Below, piece by piece: positions 54,727 to 64,000 of a stretch of DNA of 64,000 bases; within the stretch, counting starts at the first letter, position 1; each line of letters opens with the position of its first letter. Both the position numbers and the translations under genes were made by a program. Source of the DNA: Corydoras sp. C115. Lineage: Eukaryota; Chordata; Actinopteri; Siluriformes; Callichthyidae. The notes beneath the pieces are model-generated. The model was not told where the DNA came from, did no database searches, and saw only the letters and a program-made list of their open reading frames with translations. The stretch is from contig JAFMOC010000238.1 in assembly GCA_019802505.1 (NCBI GenBank), positions 607,501 to 671,500 on the forward strand, given 5' to 3'.

Positions 54727-54737
54727 TTATTTTATTG
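54727..54737 (-). terminator. snai1 polyadenylation signal cluster
   Basis: Overlapping AATAAA hexamers on the minus strand about 720 nt after the snai1 stop codon, in unique sequence. The interval 55450-54715 would be the 3' UTR. It contains a (CCCCT)n-like tract at 55220-55252 and an A/T-rich block. Confidence 0.45.
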
Positions 54738-55450
54738 GAGTAAAAAAAAAAAATAATAAATTCTGTCCAGCAATATGAATTTTCAGATGCAATACAGACA
54801 TGAAGTAATAAAGAACGATTCTTTGGTTGAAGCCTGGCAGCATTTTATCGCCGCTTTTTCTGCGTGGCAGGCGTGGAAAAGCTTTCCGGAGCCGGAGCGT
54901 CTGTCGACACGCCGCCTCCGCTCGCACAGCTGTCCCAATACATCGCTGCGAAGTGTGTGGATCATGGTGAGAGATGACCTCCCTCCCCTCCACCCCCTCA
55001 CACCACACTCACCGGCAGCTGCATGCAAAAGGGCCGGACCAGCCGGCACCGCCGGGCATCTTGGGAATGAGCCGCGTGGCCCAACTGCCCAAAACCAACC
55101 CTTGTAAACCTTGGGAGTTGGTTTTTCTTTTAAAAAAAAAAACAAAAAACAAAAAACAAAAAAGAACACACATTTCGCAGCACTTGTGCAACACACAAAA
55201 GCCTAAAATCTGGATAAGACCCCCCCCTCCCCTCCCCTCCCCTCCCCTCCAACCTCCCAGCTGTAGAAACTAAGTAATCTCAGTTCTGGCACGTAAGAAG
55301 ACGAACGTAAGGCACTTTTTCTTTTTTTTACTCAAATGTAAAAGTCCCGGGAGTTCTTGGCGCTGCCAGCTCGCTCCGGTTCGGTCAGTCAATGCGAAGC
55401 TGGTTATGGCTGTGACATTCCCCCTGAGGGCGGGCGGTGCACGCGAGTGT

Positions 55451-55632
55451 CTAGGCCGTCGGGCAGCAGCTGGAGACGGTGTGTTTGTGCAGGAGCGACA
55501 TGCGGCTGAAGGTTCGAGAGCAGGTGCCGCACTGGTACTTTTTCACTTCGGAATGGGTCTGGAGGTGGGCCCGCAGGTTGGAGCGATCGGCGAAGGCGCG
55601 GTTGCAGTGAGGGCAGGAGAAGGGGCGCTCGC
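55451..55632 (-). CDS. snai1: snai1 exon 3 (last two fingers)
   Basis: Encodes GERPFSCPHCNRAFADRSNL, RAHLQTH, then KKYQCGTCSRTFSRMSLLHKH and a short tail ending SSCCPTA-stop. This C-terminal pair is near-invariant in Snail proteins. Confidence 0.93.
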
Positions 55633-56319
55633 CTGCGGAGAGGGGGAGGCGTTACGTTGGTTAGCTGTACGTTTCCAAAAATTTCTTTTAGATATGCAAA
55701 TTAGACGTGAAAGTTTTTGGGTAAATACTTTTAACTGTATTTCCCGTCCACTGTGTTAATAATAACACTACTCACCAGTATGCGTGCGAATGTGGCCCCT
55801 GAGTAGCCACGGTCTGGAGAAGGCCTTGCCGCAGGTGGTGCAAACGCAGGGGAGCGTGTGCGATCGGATGTGCATCTTGAGCGCCCCCAGACTGTTGTAC
55901 TCTTTCGGGCAGTGCTTGCAGCGGAAGGCGGCCCGCGTGGCGGCGTTGTCGGCCAGGCCGCCGCTCTCGGCCATGTTTCCACTGGCGGCGGCGCTGCAGT
56001 GAGTAAGCTGGTGGCGCGACAGGGCGGCGCGGCTGCTGCAGGATATCCCACAGTGGGCGCACTGGAACCTGTCGGAAGGATCCGGGCTGGGCGGGTCAGA
56101 CGTCCTGCCCTCGTCCTCCTCGCCTGAGCTGGACGGGGAGCTCAGGTCCAAAGGGGCGACGGACGACGGGATGATGGGCGACGACAGGGGGAAGGAAAGA
56201 GGAAGTGTGCTGGTGGTCCAAACCAGGGTGGATGAGAAGGTGGTCACCAGGGAGCCATCTTCTTTGGTCGGAAGTTCCGCCAGAGGGTAGCGCTCTGGCA
56301 CGACGGCGGAAATGGGGCC

Positions 56320-56362
<43 letters not shown>

Positions 56363-57166
56363 CGAGAGAGTCAGGTGGCTGTTAATCCGGTTAAGTTGTT
56401 TTGATGCTCCAGTGTCAGGTTGCAGTCGAATGCTGGATTCGTCACAAAGAAAAGCCAGTTAGATTTGGTTATTGCATTAGTCCCGAAATGCCGAGGGGCT
56501 TTGGGATGATCCTCAGCTCCCCCCTGAATAAAACTACAACAACACAATTGTGCTCGCCGACGCTTCGGCACCGCTGGGGTTAAACCGACATAACGGGACA
56601 CGGGCAGGACTCCGGGCTAATTTAATTACCTCCGATAATGCGAGTGGGTACATTTAGCTGGCCCACAAACTATGAGGCAATAAGGGGTCGGGTTTCCAAC
56701 ACTTATTGGTTCTAGATTCGGGGGGCTGTGATGGCAGCTGAGGGGGCAAAGTGGGGAAAAGGCTTTGAGGAGAAACAGCTGCATCTGCTGAAGTTCGCTG
56801 AGAACTGGATCAGGTTGAGCAATGCAAATTATAATCGCATGCAAATGCACCTGTGGCTTTTTGTTTAACGTTTGCCGTTAGTTTTTTGGGGGATGATTTA
56901 AAAAAAAAAAAAAAAAAAAATTTTAAAAAATTGGTTTATTAGCTGGGAGACGGAAATTCACCTCTTGATATCAAAACAAATTTTTACGATTAAGGATAGA
57001 GAAGTGGAGAAGCGTACACGCCCAAATCGAACACATCTGGATAGAAACGCAGAAAAAGGGCCGAGAACTTTCCGAAAACTTGGTAATTACCATTCTGACT
57101 CTCCAGCTCGCTGTAGTTCGGCTTCTTGCTGGTGAAGTACTTCTTGACCAGAAATGAACGCGGCAT
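55451..57166 (-). CDS. snai1: Snail-family zinc-finger transcriptional repressor, 3 coding exons
   Basis: Nuclear repressor of epithelial genes such as cadherin 1; it drives epithelial-mesenchymal transition, mesoderm and neural crest development by binding CAGGTG-type E-boxes. Coding exons on the minus strand: 57166-57091, 56318-55776, 55632-55451. Both junctions are phase 1 GT-AG and give 266 residues. The N-terminus MPRSFLVKKYFTSKKPNYSE is the SNAG repressor domain. A Ser/Pro-rich middle carries DEGRTSDPPSP. Fingers start FQCAHC (degenerate, ends HQLTHC), FRCKHC, CVCTTCGKAFSRPWLL, FSCPHCNRAFADRSNL and YQCGTC with a terminal His-Cys. ALKMHIRSHTLPCVC is diagnostic of Snail proteins. The SNAG sequence and length favour the teleost snai1a type over snai2, but orthology within snai1a/snai1b is not proven. 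Confidence 0.92.
55776..56318 (-). CDS. snai1: snai1 exon 2 (regulatory region and fingers 1-3)
   Basis: Encodes residues 26 to about 206: a Ser/Pro-rich region, the degron-like block at 56083-56115, a weak first finger, and two canonical fingers ending in the linker HTGE. The acceptor's polypyrimidine tract is a (CT)n microsatellite (forward 56322-56350). Donor ACTG|GTGAGT. Confidence 0.93.
56322..56350. repeat. (AG)n microsatellite acting as the snai1 exon 2 polypyrimidine tract
   Basis: On the minus strand this is (CT)n ending in CCAG at the exon 2 acceptor, with no other pyrimidine tract between. Confidence 0.85.
57091..57166 (-). CDS. snai1: snai1 exon 1 (SNAG domain)
   Basis: Twenty-five codons plus one base: the SNAG motif MPRSFLVKK, then YFTSKKPNYSELESQN. 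SNAG recruits LSD1/CoREST and HDAC corepressors in known Snail proteins. Donor AATG|GTAATT. Confidence 0.93.
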
Positions 57167-57171
57167 GTTGA

Positions 57172-58765
57172 AGTCTGGATCCCGTTATTCGCGTTGGCAG
57201 TACGAATCCCTACAGCAGTCAGGACCGACTGCCCCAACACCAGCTCTGGATTCCGACCAATCTCTTGACGGGATTTAGAACAACTTCCCTCGAGTTCCCC
57301 CAAAAAAAATCTGTGTGGAGAAAAGGTGGAGCAGCAGGGAGAAGGAAGAAGAAGAAGGAAAAAAAAAAAAAAAAAGTCGTGGAGAGACAAAGTCCTCTTG
57401 AAATATCCACAAGTTCTCTGGAATGTGTGATTAAAGTAGAGCCATTCAGCTCAGTGCAACTCCTTCATATAGCGGGACACGGGTGGAAAGGGGTGGGTCC
57501 GCAGGGGCTGGGCTGGAAAAGGGCTGGACCTTTTGGAGGAGAGGGGTGGGATTTTTTTGGATATGGGTTGGACCAGAGATTGGGATTGGGTTTGGAAGGG
57601 GTGGAAAATGATGTGGGGTGGAAAAGAAGTTTGGATGCTTTTGGTTTTGGGGAGGAAAGTTGGGGTGCAGAGTATTAAAACACTTTTAGAGCTGGTTTGG
57701 CCCGAGCAGCAGATGGAAACGGGTTTGCTGCTTAAAGAGAGAGATGTTTGGAGACGGGTACAATAGAAATAAAACACGGGGATTGTGAAAGACAGACCAA
57801 GATGTGACCAAGAAATTATGCAAGAGCCTGATAACGGCCTTCAGAGGGCTTATAGAGTTAGAACCACAGTTCTGTTGGAAAATCCAGCTAAACTAGACAT
57901 CAAACCTCTAAACCAAATCTCTAAAACATTTAGGGAAATGAGTTCAACCTCCTCAACGCAACAATGTTTACAGAAGTCATTTGAAGTCATGCTGGGGGGG
58001 GGACAGGCTTTAGATGGAAATGGTTTGGATTGTTCATGTCTGAATCCACTGCTCGTGTTTGGGGTGGGATGGGGGGGGGGGGGGGGTGTCGGGGTTGGGG
58101 TGTTAACGTCACGTCGCCACTGCGTTTGTAAAACTGCCCCAGGGCAACATTCTCACAATGGAGCCCTGATTAACCCGAATCCTATTAATGAGAGATCATT
58201 AACGTGCTGACTGCGCATTCCGGCGGCCCGCCGCTTCCATTACACGCCGTCGGATTAAACAGCGGCATAAAATCCGATTACTCACCTGATGAAGTCAAAC
58301 CCGGAGTCAGAAAGTCGCCTGAAATCGCAGTTCAGACTGTCCCCCCCGCTCCTAACGAGCAATCACAGGCTTTTGTCCTTGAGTCTACAGCGACCTCTGC
58401 TGGATGAGGGCGGCAGCGAGTTATAAATCCTGTCTCACCCTGCACCCGTTTTGCGTAAAAGGGCCACGTCTTGGTTTAATTGATGAAATCTTGCAAACTT
58501 AATTAATAAAATACAGTTAATATTTGAATATTAAAAAAAAAACTTAGTTTAATGATAAAATAATAAAGCAGATTTATCGGTTCTCCATTAATGTAACATC
58601 TATCTAAAATGTTCAATCTCATATGTAAGTTTAGAGCTTGACTGGATGAATGCCATCTATCTTTTATTAATTACCCAAGTAAAAATAAGTCACAGTCTGT
58701 GCTAAAAATAAAACATTCAATTCTTTTTAATACACAAACATGTGTTATTAAATATATCTATATGG
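57172..58765. other. snai1 5' UTR, promoter region and upstream sequence
   Basis: 57172-57440 probable 5' UTR, with an A/T tract at 57361-57376. 57480-57620 is a purine-rich GGG-TGG stretch. G run 58069-58087. 58140-58440 is unique. No upstream exon recognised. Confidence 0.45.
57464..57471 (-). promoter_or_regulatory. TATA-like element upstream of snai1
   Basis: TATATGAA on the minus strand, about 300 nt before the ATG. A start about 30 bp downstream would give a 5' UTR near 275 nt. The 80 bp further upstream (57480-57560) are rich in CACCC/CCACCC on the minus strand, possible KLF/Sp sites. Inference from motif and distance only. Confidence 0.4.
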
Positions 58766-58770
58766 ACCAT

Positions 58771-59100
58771 GGGCGGCACGGTGGCTTAGTGGTTAGCACG
58801 TTCGCCTCTCAGCGCTAGGGATTCCCAGTTCGAATCCCCATCTGGGTGGAGTTTCCATGTTCTCCCCGTGTCTGCATGGTTTCCTCCGGGTTCTCCGGTT
58901 TCCTCCAAAAAAAAACATGGATCAAGTCATTCATTCTCAAAATTGCCCCATATGGAGTGTGTCTGTGTGAGTAATGCCCACGATGGATTGGCGCCATGTC
59001 CTGGGTCTATCTGCCCAGCACCCGAGATGTTCTCCCCTGGATGGGCATGGGGAACCCCACCGCGACCCTAATAGAGGATAAAGTGGGAGATAATGAATGA
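58771..59100 (+). mobile_element. V-SINE upstream of snai1
   Basis: Plus copy with full head and B-box variant AGTTCGAATCC. TSD ATATGGACCAT at about 58760-58770 and 59102-59112. Confidence 0.9.
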
Positions 59101-59179
59101 ATATATGGACCATACTTTTTTATTTACAGATCTGATCTGCTGAATACGGGTGTGTTATTCAGACCCATTGCTAAGTGCA

Positions 59180-59340
59180 TTTTTTGATATTGTGGAAACC
59201 TTGGGGAAGACCTTCTTCCATTACAGCATGGAAATAAATTAAATCTGTTAAAGTCGCAAAGGAAAAAGCCAACTTATTCTGAAATGCCAAAAAAAAAAAG
59301 TCGTCCCAATACCTTTGTCTGTTATTTGTGATGTTTGTGA
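59180..59340 (+). pseudogene. Tc1-like element remnant
   Basis: GTGGAAACCTTGGGGAAGAC equals the LVE-LP part of the transposase end, and GTCGTCCCAATACCTTTGTC resembles the inverted terminal repeat. Confidence 0.45.
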
Positions 59341-59384
59341 CTAAGACGTACAGAGAATGTGTTCGATAAACCCCCGGCGAGCTG

Positions 59385-59485
59385 TCCCTTTTGGACCCTT
59401 GTGCAAGACCCTTAATCCTTCAGACGGTGTCATCAGCACTTTAGTGAGTCGCTCTGGATAAGGATTCAAATTGAAAGCTGTAAAC
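59385..59485 (+). mobile_element. tRNA-derived SINE remnant
   Basis: Only body and tail: TTGTGCAAGACCCTTAATCC, GAGTCGCTCTGGATAAGG. Confidence 0.55.
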
Positions 59486-59499
59486 GTACACGTTGGGTT

Positions 59500-60785
59500 A
59501 AAAAAAAAAAAAAAAAGAACATAAAATCATAAATCTGTAAGCTGTTGGTTGAAGTTTAATTTTCCATTCAATAATACCATTTAATTTTCCATCAGCTCTA
59601 ACGTTCATGTTCTGTTTTTAGAAATAGGGGCCTGTCATTTTTTTAGCATACAGACCACCGTGACCAATAAATTAAGCGTGTCATGTGTGCTAATAATTCA
59701 GCACAATGCTCATTTCAGTTCCCCCGTATAGAGGCCGTCTTTACGAGTGCAGGACTGATAACCTCCCATGGTTTTTCCTCCCTGTTCTCTAACAAAGAAG
59801 CATTGCCTTCTATTCATGAGGGCTGCACCATTGAATTTGGCCGGTCCGCATGAAAAGCAGCGCTGTTCACACCATGGAAATCAAATGGATAAAAATTAAC
59901 TGGACACTGTTGCCTTGTGACCCCAAAACGAGGCCGACTTCAGCTGTAAGCTCTCCCCGTCGATCTGAACTGAAGTGACATTGCAGACGTTCATCAGTTT
60001 AGATGCATAACAAATCAGACCACGTATAAGTAAATCTAATTATACAGGTGGCCTGCATTTCGGACAGACACCTTGCCATCCTTCTGTAAAGCCACATTCT
60101 GATGCACTAAAGGTGTTCAGTGTTATGTTAATTTGGCTCATCGAACACCAACGGCACACGGGGGGGGTGACACAATGGACGAAGACATTAACACCTGCTA
60201 TAAGCTTTTTAAAATCAAACTATTCACTATTCGAACCCGAACCATCAGGCTGCTGAATGGCCGGAATGTTCTCCGGCTTTTACTGAATAACAAACAACCC
60301 CATGTGCCCCCGAGGAATTGGGTTTTAACAGAGCACTCCATAAAGACAAGTCAATAGCAGGTACATTTAGGAGCAAATACTGTATATTAATGAGTGTAAA
60401 GTACATACAAACACGAGATACTATCTCAGCATCCCGTAACGTCAGAGTGCTGTACTGTGCTGGATTCTGGAACCTTAGAACGTCGTTTTTAACATTTATC
60501 TTGTAACTAAGCTTGTGAATATTGGTAGCAGCATAGCAGTTAGCAACCATTGCTAGCGTTTTTTTTTTTGTTGTTGTTTTTTTTTAGCATATTTTTAAAT
60601 ACAAACGAATGATAATGCAGTAAAATTAGTCATTATTTCTTAGGTTTCTAGAATAAAAATACAAAAAGTATGATTGGTGATGTCACTGTACAATCAAGTA
60701 TTGATTAATTAATTAAGGCTGGAATATAATGTATATAAATGTTAATTGTATTTTTTGTTTGTATTTTAGGTTTGTATTTTAAACC

Positions 60786-60831
<46 letters not shown>

Positions 60832-60985
60832 TGTGCACCTATGAGCTAAATCATGACCAGCGTTACACATTTTCTCATTTTCTCACAAAGACAGTGTTCT
60901 ACGGTTACAATCAATACAACTAATAAAACCACAACCTGACACTACTTTAATTATTAAGCTATAATTTTTACAAATAAATTTTCTT

Positions 60986-61025
<40 letters not shown>

Positions 61026-62135
61026 TTTTGCTTCTGTGATAAACGACTGTTCAGTAAACGTACGTCCCAAACTACCAGCCCAAAAAAAACAAAAGCCCCC
61101 CTAATTAATCACCCCACAGGTTAAAGTCTCCAGTTTGTCCCGTTTGTCTCAAACAAACTCAAAATAGTTTCGGTCTGGAAACTTTGCAGGACATTCTATT
61201 ATTAGAAACCTCGTTCTTGTCTTTAATGTTGTTCTGAAAGAGCTTAGAACTATGTTCTGGGTCATTGTCCTGCTGTGATATAAAAATAAATCAATAAACG
61301 ATCGCAAAATTTTGCATTGCATTGCGACTGGTAGCAGTTTGTAATTTTAAGCCTTCATTTATTTTTAAGGCTGTTTAAAATCAAAGTGCTTATTTTTGGT
61401 AAACTTCTCCACGGCTCTGCAATCGGATAGCGTTCAGATAACGTAATGCACTTTGCAGTTTGTAGGGAATAGGGAGTAGGGTCCAGGGGTCAGACCAGGG
61501 GTCACACAGAGCGTTCCTGCAGACTCCACAGAGTCTGAACGGGGGGGTCAGTGGGAGCCAGGGTGCTGTAAAAGTCATTACAAATAACAGAGACGTATCA
61601 ATTCAACGTGGAGGAAAAAACAACAACGGCTTGGAAATTCCTCACATTTTTGTCGGGAACCTGATTGTACATTTTTAACATCGCGTTACCGAATACAAAT
61701 GTCCGTCCGTTACCGTGTCGCTCACTCATTCGTTTAAATACAATCGCCAGATATCGAAGTACGATGATGTTCTGAAAGATTCTGTAGGTGTAACGCGTCC
61801 CAGTTCTTCGGTCCATAGAGTGGGACGGTGTGATTTGACTCAGACGTTCTCTCAGCACTTTAATGAACCTTAATGAACTTTAATGAACCTTAATGAACCT
61901 TAATGAACTTTAATGAACCTGTGCACAGGTGACGTTTGAAACACAGGCAGCGTCTACTCCCGTATTGATTTACTATTTTATTTTCTAATGCAGAACGAGT
62001 GACACGCCGACATGGCGCTCGCACCATTGACCTGTTTTTAGGACTTTGAGACTTCCTCCTCTGAGGTAAGCTTTAGGATCATTTTAGAACGTCAGTCACA
62101 TGACCTCATATTTACATCGAGGTTGTTGTTGTGCA
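59500..62135. other. Intergenic upstream of snai1, with a unique block
   Basis: 59600-60010 is free of recognisable repeats and of balanced composition (AGCACAATGCTCATTTCAG, TTGAATTTGGCCGGTCCGC), a candidate conserved noncoding element. (ATT)n 60788-60831, poly-T 60989-61022, a TTTAATGAACCT tandem (six units) at 61858-61920. No gene. Confidence 0.45.
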
Positions 62136-62138
62136 GTT

Positions 62139-62418
62139 ATTCATTCATTCATTATATCTATTAGGGTCGCGGTGGGGTTCCCCATGCCCATCCAGGGGAG
62201 AACGACTCGGGCGCTGGGCAGATAGACCCAGGACAGGACGCCAATCCATTGCTGGGCACACACACTCACTCACACAGACACACTCTATATGGGGCAATTT
62301 TGAGAATTCAATTGACTTGATCCATGCTTTTGGACTGTGGGAGGAAACCGGAGAACCCGGAGGAAACCCACGCGGACACGGGGAGAACATGGAAACTCCA
62401 CCCAGATGGGGATTCGAA
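62139..62418 (-). mobile_element. V-SINE, head-truncated
   Basis: Minus copy ending at GATGGGGATTCGAATTTT, just inside the B box. Confidence 0.86.
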
Positions 62419-62787
62419 TTTTAACTCAATGAATATTTTTGTATTTATCAAAAAAAAAAGAACAACAAACCATAAACTGATGTGACCCCCATAACCCAAC
62501 CTTAGTCTGGTGTGGGTTACTGACGTCTAACAGATGTGCAACATCTATACAGAGAAACATCCATAACCTATTTGTTTACCACAGAACACGTTCTGCACAC
62601 AGCGTTGCACAGCGATTTAAACACTGATTGTTATTTTAATTCCAGTGTCATCGAGTTGCTTCACCTTGTGAACCTGTGAACTGCTTTTACTCGGACAATT
62701 TCCACCTACAAACACAACGCACCTTACACTTTACTGCACAGCACCCACATACACTCTCACAGATACCCGCTTCCATTCCATATTTTA

Positions 62788-63128
62788 TTCATTCATTCAT
62801 TCTGCTTTATCCTCTATTAGGGTCGCGGGGGGGGGTCCCCATGCCCATCCAGGGGAGAAGGTTTCGGGCGCTGGGCAGATACACCCAGGACAGGGCGCCA
62901 ATCTATGGCTGGGCACACACTCACTCACACAGACACACTCTATATGGGGCAATTTGGAGAACTCAATGGACTTGATCCATGTTTTTTGGACTGTGGGAGG
63001 AAACCGGAGAACCCGGAGGAAACCCACGCGGACACGGGGAGAACATGGAAACTCCACCCAGATGAGGATTCGAACCAGGAATCCCTAGAGCTGAGAGGAG
63101 AACGTGCCTAAACCACTAAGCCAGCCTT
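62788..63128 (-). mobile_element. V-SINE, array copy 1 of 2
   Basis: Minus copy. CATATTTTAT before (62779-62788) and after (63131-63140). Confidence 0.9.
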
Positions 63129-63151
63129 CTCATATTTTATATTTTTATTTT

Positions 63152-63287
63152 TTCATTCATTCATTATCTTTCGCTTTTTTATCCTCTATTAGGGTCGGGG
63201 GGGGAGGGTTCCCCATGCCCATCCAGGGGAGAACATTTCGGGCGCTGGACAGATACACCCAGGACAGGTTGCCGATCCATCGCTGAT
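63152..63287 (-). mobile_element. V-SINE, array copy 2 of 2, truncated
   Basis: Tail and middle only, up to CCGATCCATCGCTG, then GATTTTACATTTTTATATTT, similar to the word before the copy (ATTTTATATTTTTATTTT). Confidence 0.86.
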
Positions 63288-63289
63288 TT

Positions 63290-63838
63290 TACATTTTTAT
63301 ATTTAAAATTTATTAAAATTTTTTTGTATATTTTCTTTCTTATATTTGTAAATGTTGCTTTTTTTTTGCACAGTTGTGGGCACTTGCTCATAAGTTTTTT
63401 ACTCACCAGCACCGCAGTACCAGGTCCTTCAGGCCTCTTACAAGTCCACCTATGAGGACGTATTTAAATGTCATTCTGCCTTATAAAGCCTGCACAAGTC
63501 GCTGCAGTCACCTCACAATCACGTCATCATTTAAAATAGTTCAAAATCTGAAACACAGCCAAAAGACACCGTCATGAACGTTTAGTGCATCAGCCATTTC
63601 TGTAATTCTTCTTCACTACGGTTCATTCCGCAGTCCTCACGCCTCGGCTCTTTATCTCTGTCTCACAGCTTGCTTTTGTCTCCAGCTGAGTGAACATGGC
63701 CCCATGCTGACCGTCCTGCTTTGAGCTGGCTCTTCTAATGACCAGCAGAACTTCAGCGTGCAAAGGTGACACGTCTGTCTTTTAATATATCAATAGTTAG
63801 AGTTTGGTTTCAGCACAAAAAATTAAATACACCAGATG

Positions 63839-63874
<36 letters not shown>

Positions 63875-64000
63875 GCCCCTCTCTCAATTTCAATTTTAAT
63901 TTTAAAAGATTTATTTGCATGACAAATTATACATTTGTATTGCACAAAGCTGGTGTACCAAAAAAAAAAAAAAAATCACTAATTTACAAAATTACAAAAA
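63290..64000. other. Intergenic, no gene
   Basis: Unique sequence 63370-63830, (CT)n 63840-63882, retroelement-like TTTAAAAGATTTATTTGC at 63901. No exon recognised. Confidence 0.5.

Noticed and set aside
54727..55196. Minus-strand open frames after snai1
   Set aside because: They lie in the likely snai1 3' UTR, have low-complexity Phe runs, and show no domain.
55406..56127. Plus-strand open frames over the zinc-finger exons
   Set aside because: Antisense shadows of the GC-rich snai1 exons; no family signature, no splice logic.
545..63412. Many open frames reading like FLDCGRKPENPEETHADTG or FSPCPRGFPPGSPVSSHSP
   Set aside because: They are the same V-SINE read in different frames and strands. 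They recur in more than 40 places with the SINE boundaries and have no gene structure.

Overview
The window is from a teleost fish nuclear genome. It has vertebrate exon-intron genes with GT-AG introns, tRNA-headed fish SINEs of the V-SINE (DANA/HE1-like) type, decayed Tc1-like transposase fragments, and very long (GT)n, (CT)n and (ATT)n microsatellites. Repeat density and SINE type are compatible with an ostariophysan such as a catfish, but I cannot fix the species.

Two protein-coding genes can be assembled. On the + strand at about 1.6-17.8 kb lies pfkfb1, the liver/muscle 6-phosphofructo-2-kinase/fructose-2,6-bisphosphatase. Fourteen coding exons join with matching phases into 470 residues and carry the PKA-site motif, the kinase P-loop, and the phosphatase RHG motif plus its Glu and His partners. 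Two extras are visible: a possible alternative first exon at 1587-1638, and a 42-codon in-frame cassette exon at 15314-15439 whose sequence recalls the C-terminal tail of PFKFB3. On the - strand at about 57.5-54.7 kb lies a Snail-family repressor gene (snai1, probably the snai1a type). Its three coding exons give 266 residues: a SNAG domain, a GSK3/beta-TrCP-like degron region with Glu in place of the first Ser, a degenerate first finger, and four good C2H2-type fingers. The roughly 37 kb between the genes shows no coding exon that I can recognise.

Most of the rest is repeat. About 55 full or partial copies of one ~350-bp V-SINE sit in both orientations, often nested, paired head to head, or in short arrays. 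The copies keep target-site duplications (TSDs) of about 9-14 bp. Several arrays have the form TSD-SINE-TSD-SINE-TSD. In pfkfb1 two such events span 5' splice sites, so the donor of exon 8 is present four times and the donor of exon 10 twice. A second tRNA-SINE family (about 6 copies plus remnants), Tc1-like fragments, a ~145-bp inverted repeat at 24.9/25.7 kb, several minisatellites and two local duplications (39 kb and 50.7/51.6 kb) fill the remainder.

Limits: exon calls rest on translation, splice phase and remembered family sequences. No alignment, RNA or database search was run. Repeat edges are good to a few bases where a TSD is quoted and to 10-20 bases elsewhere.
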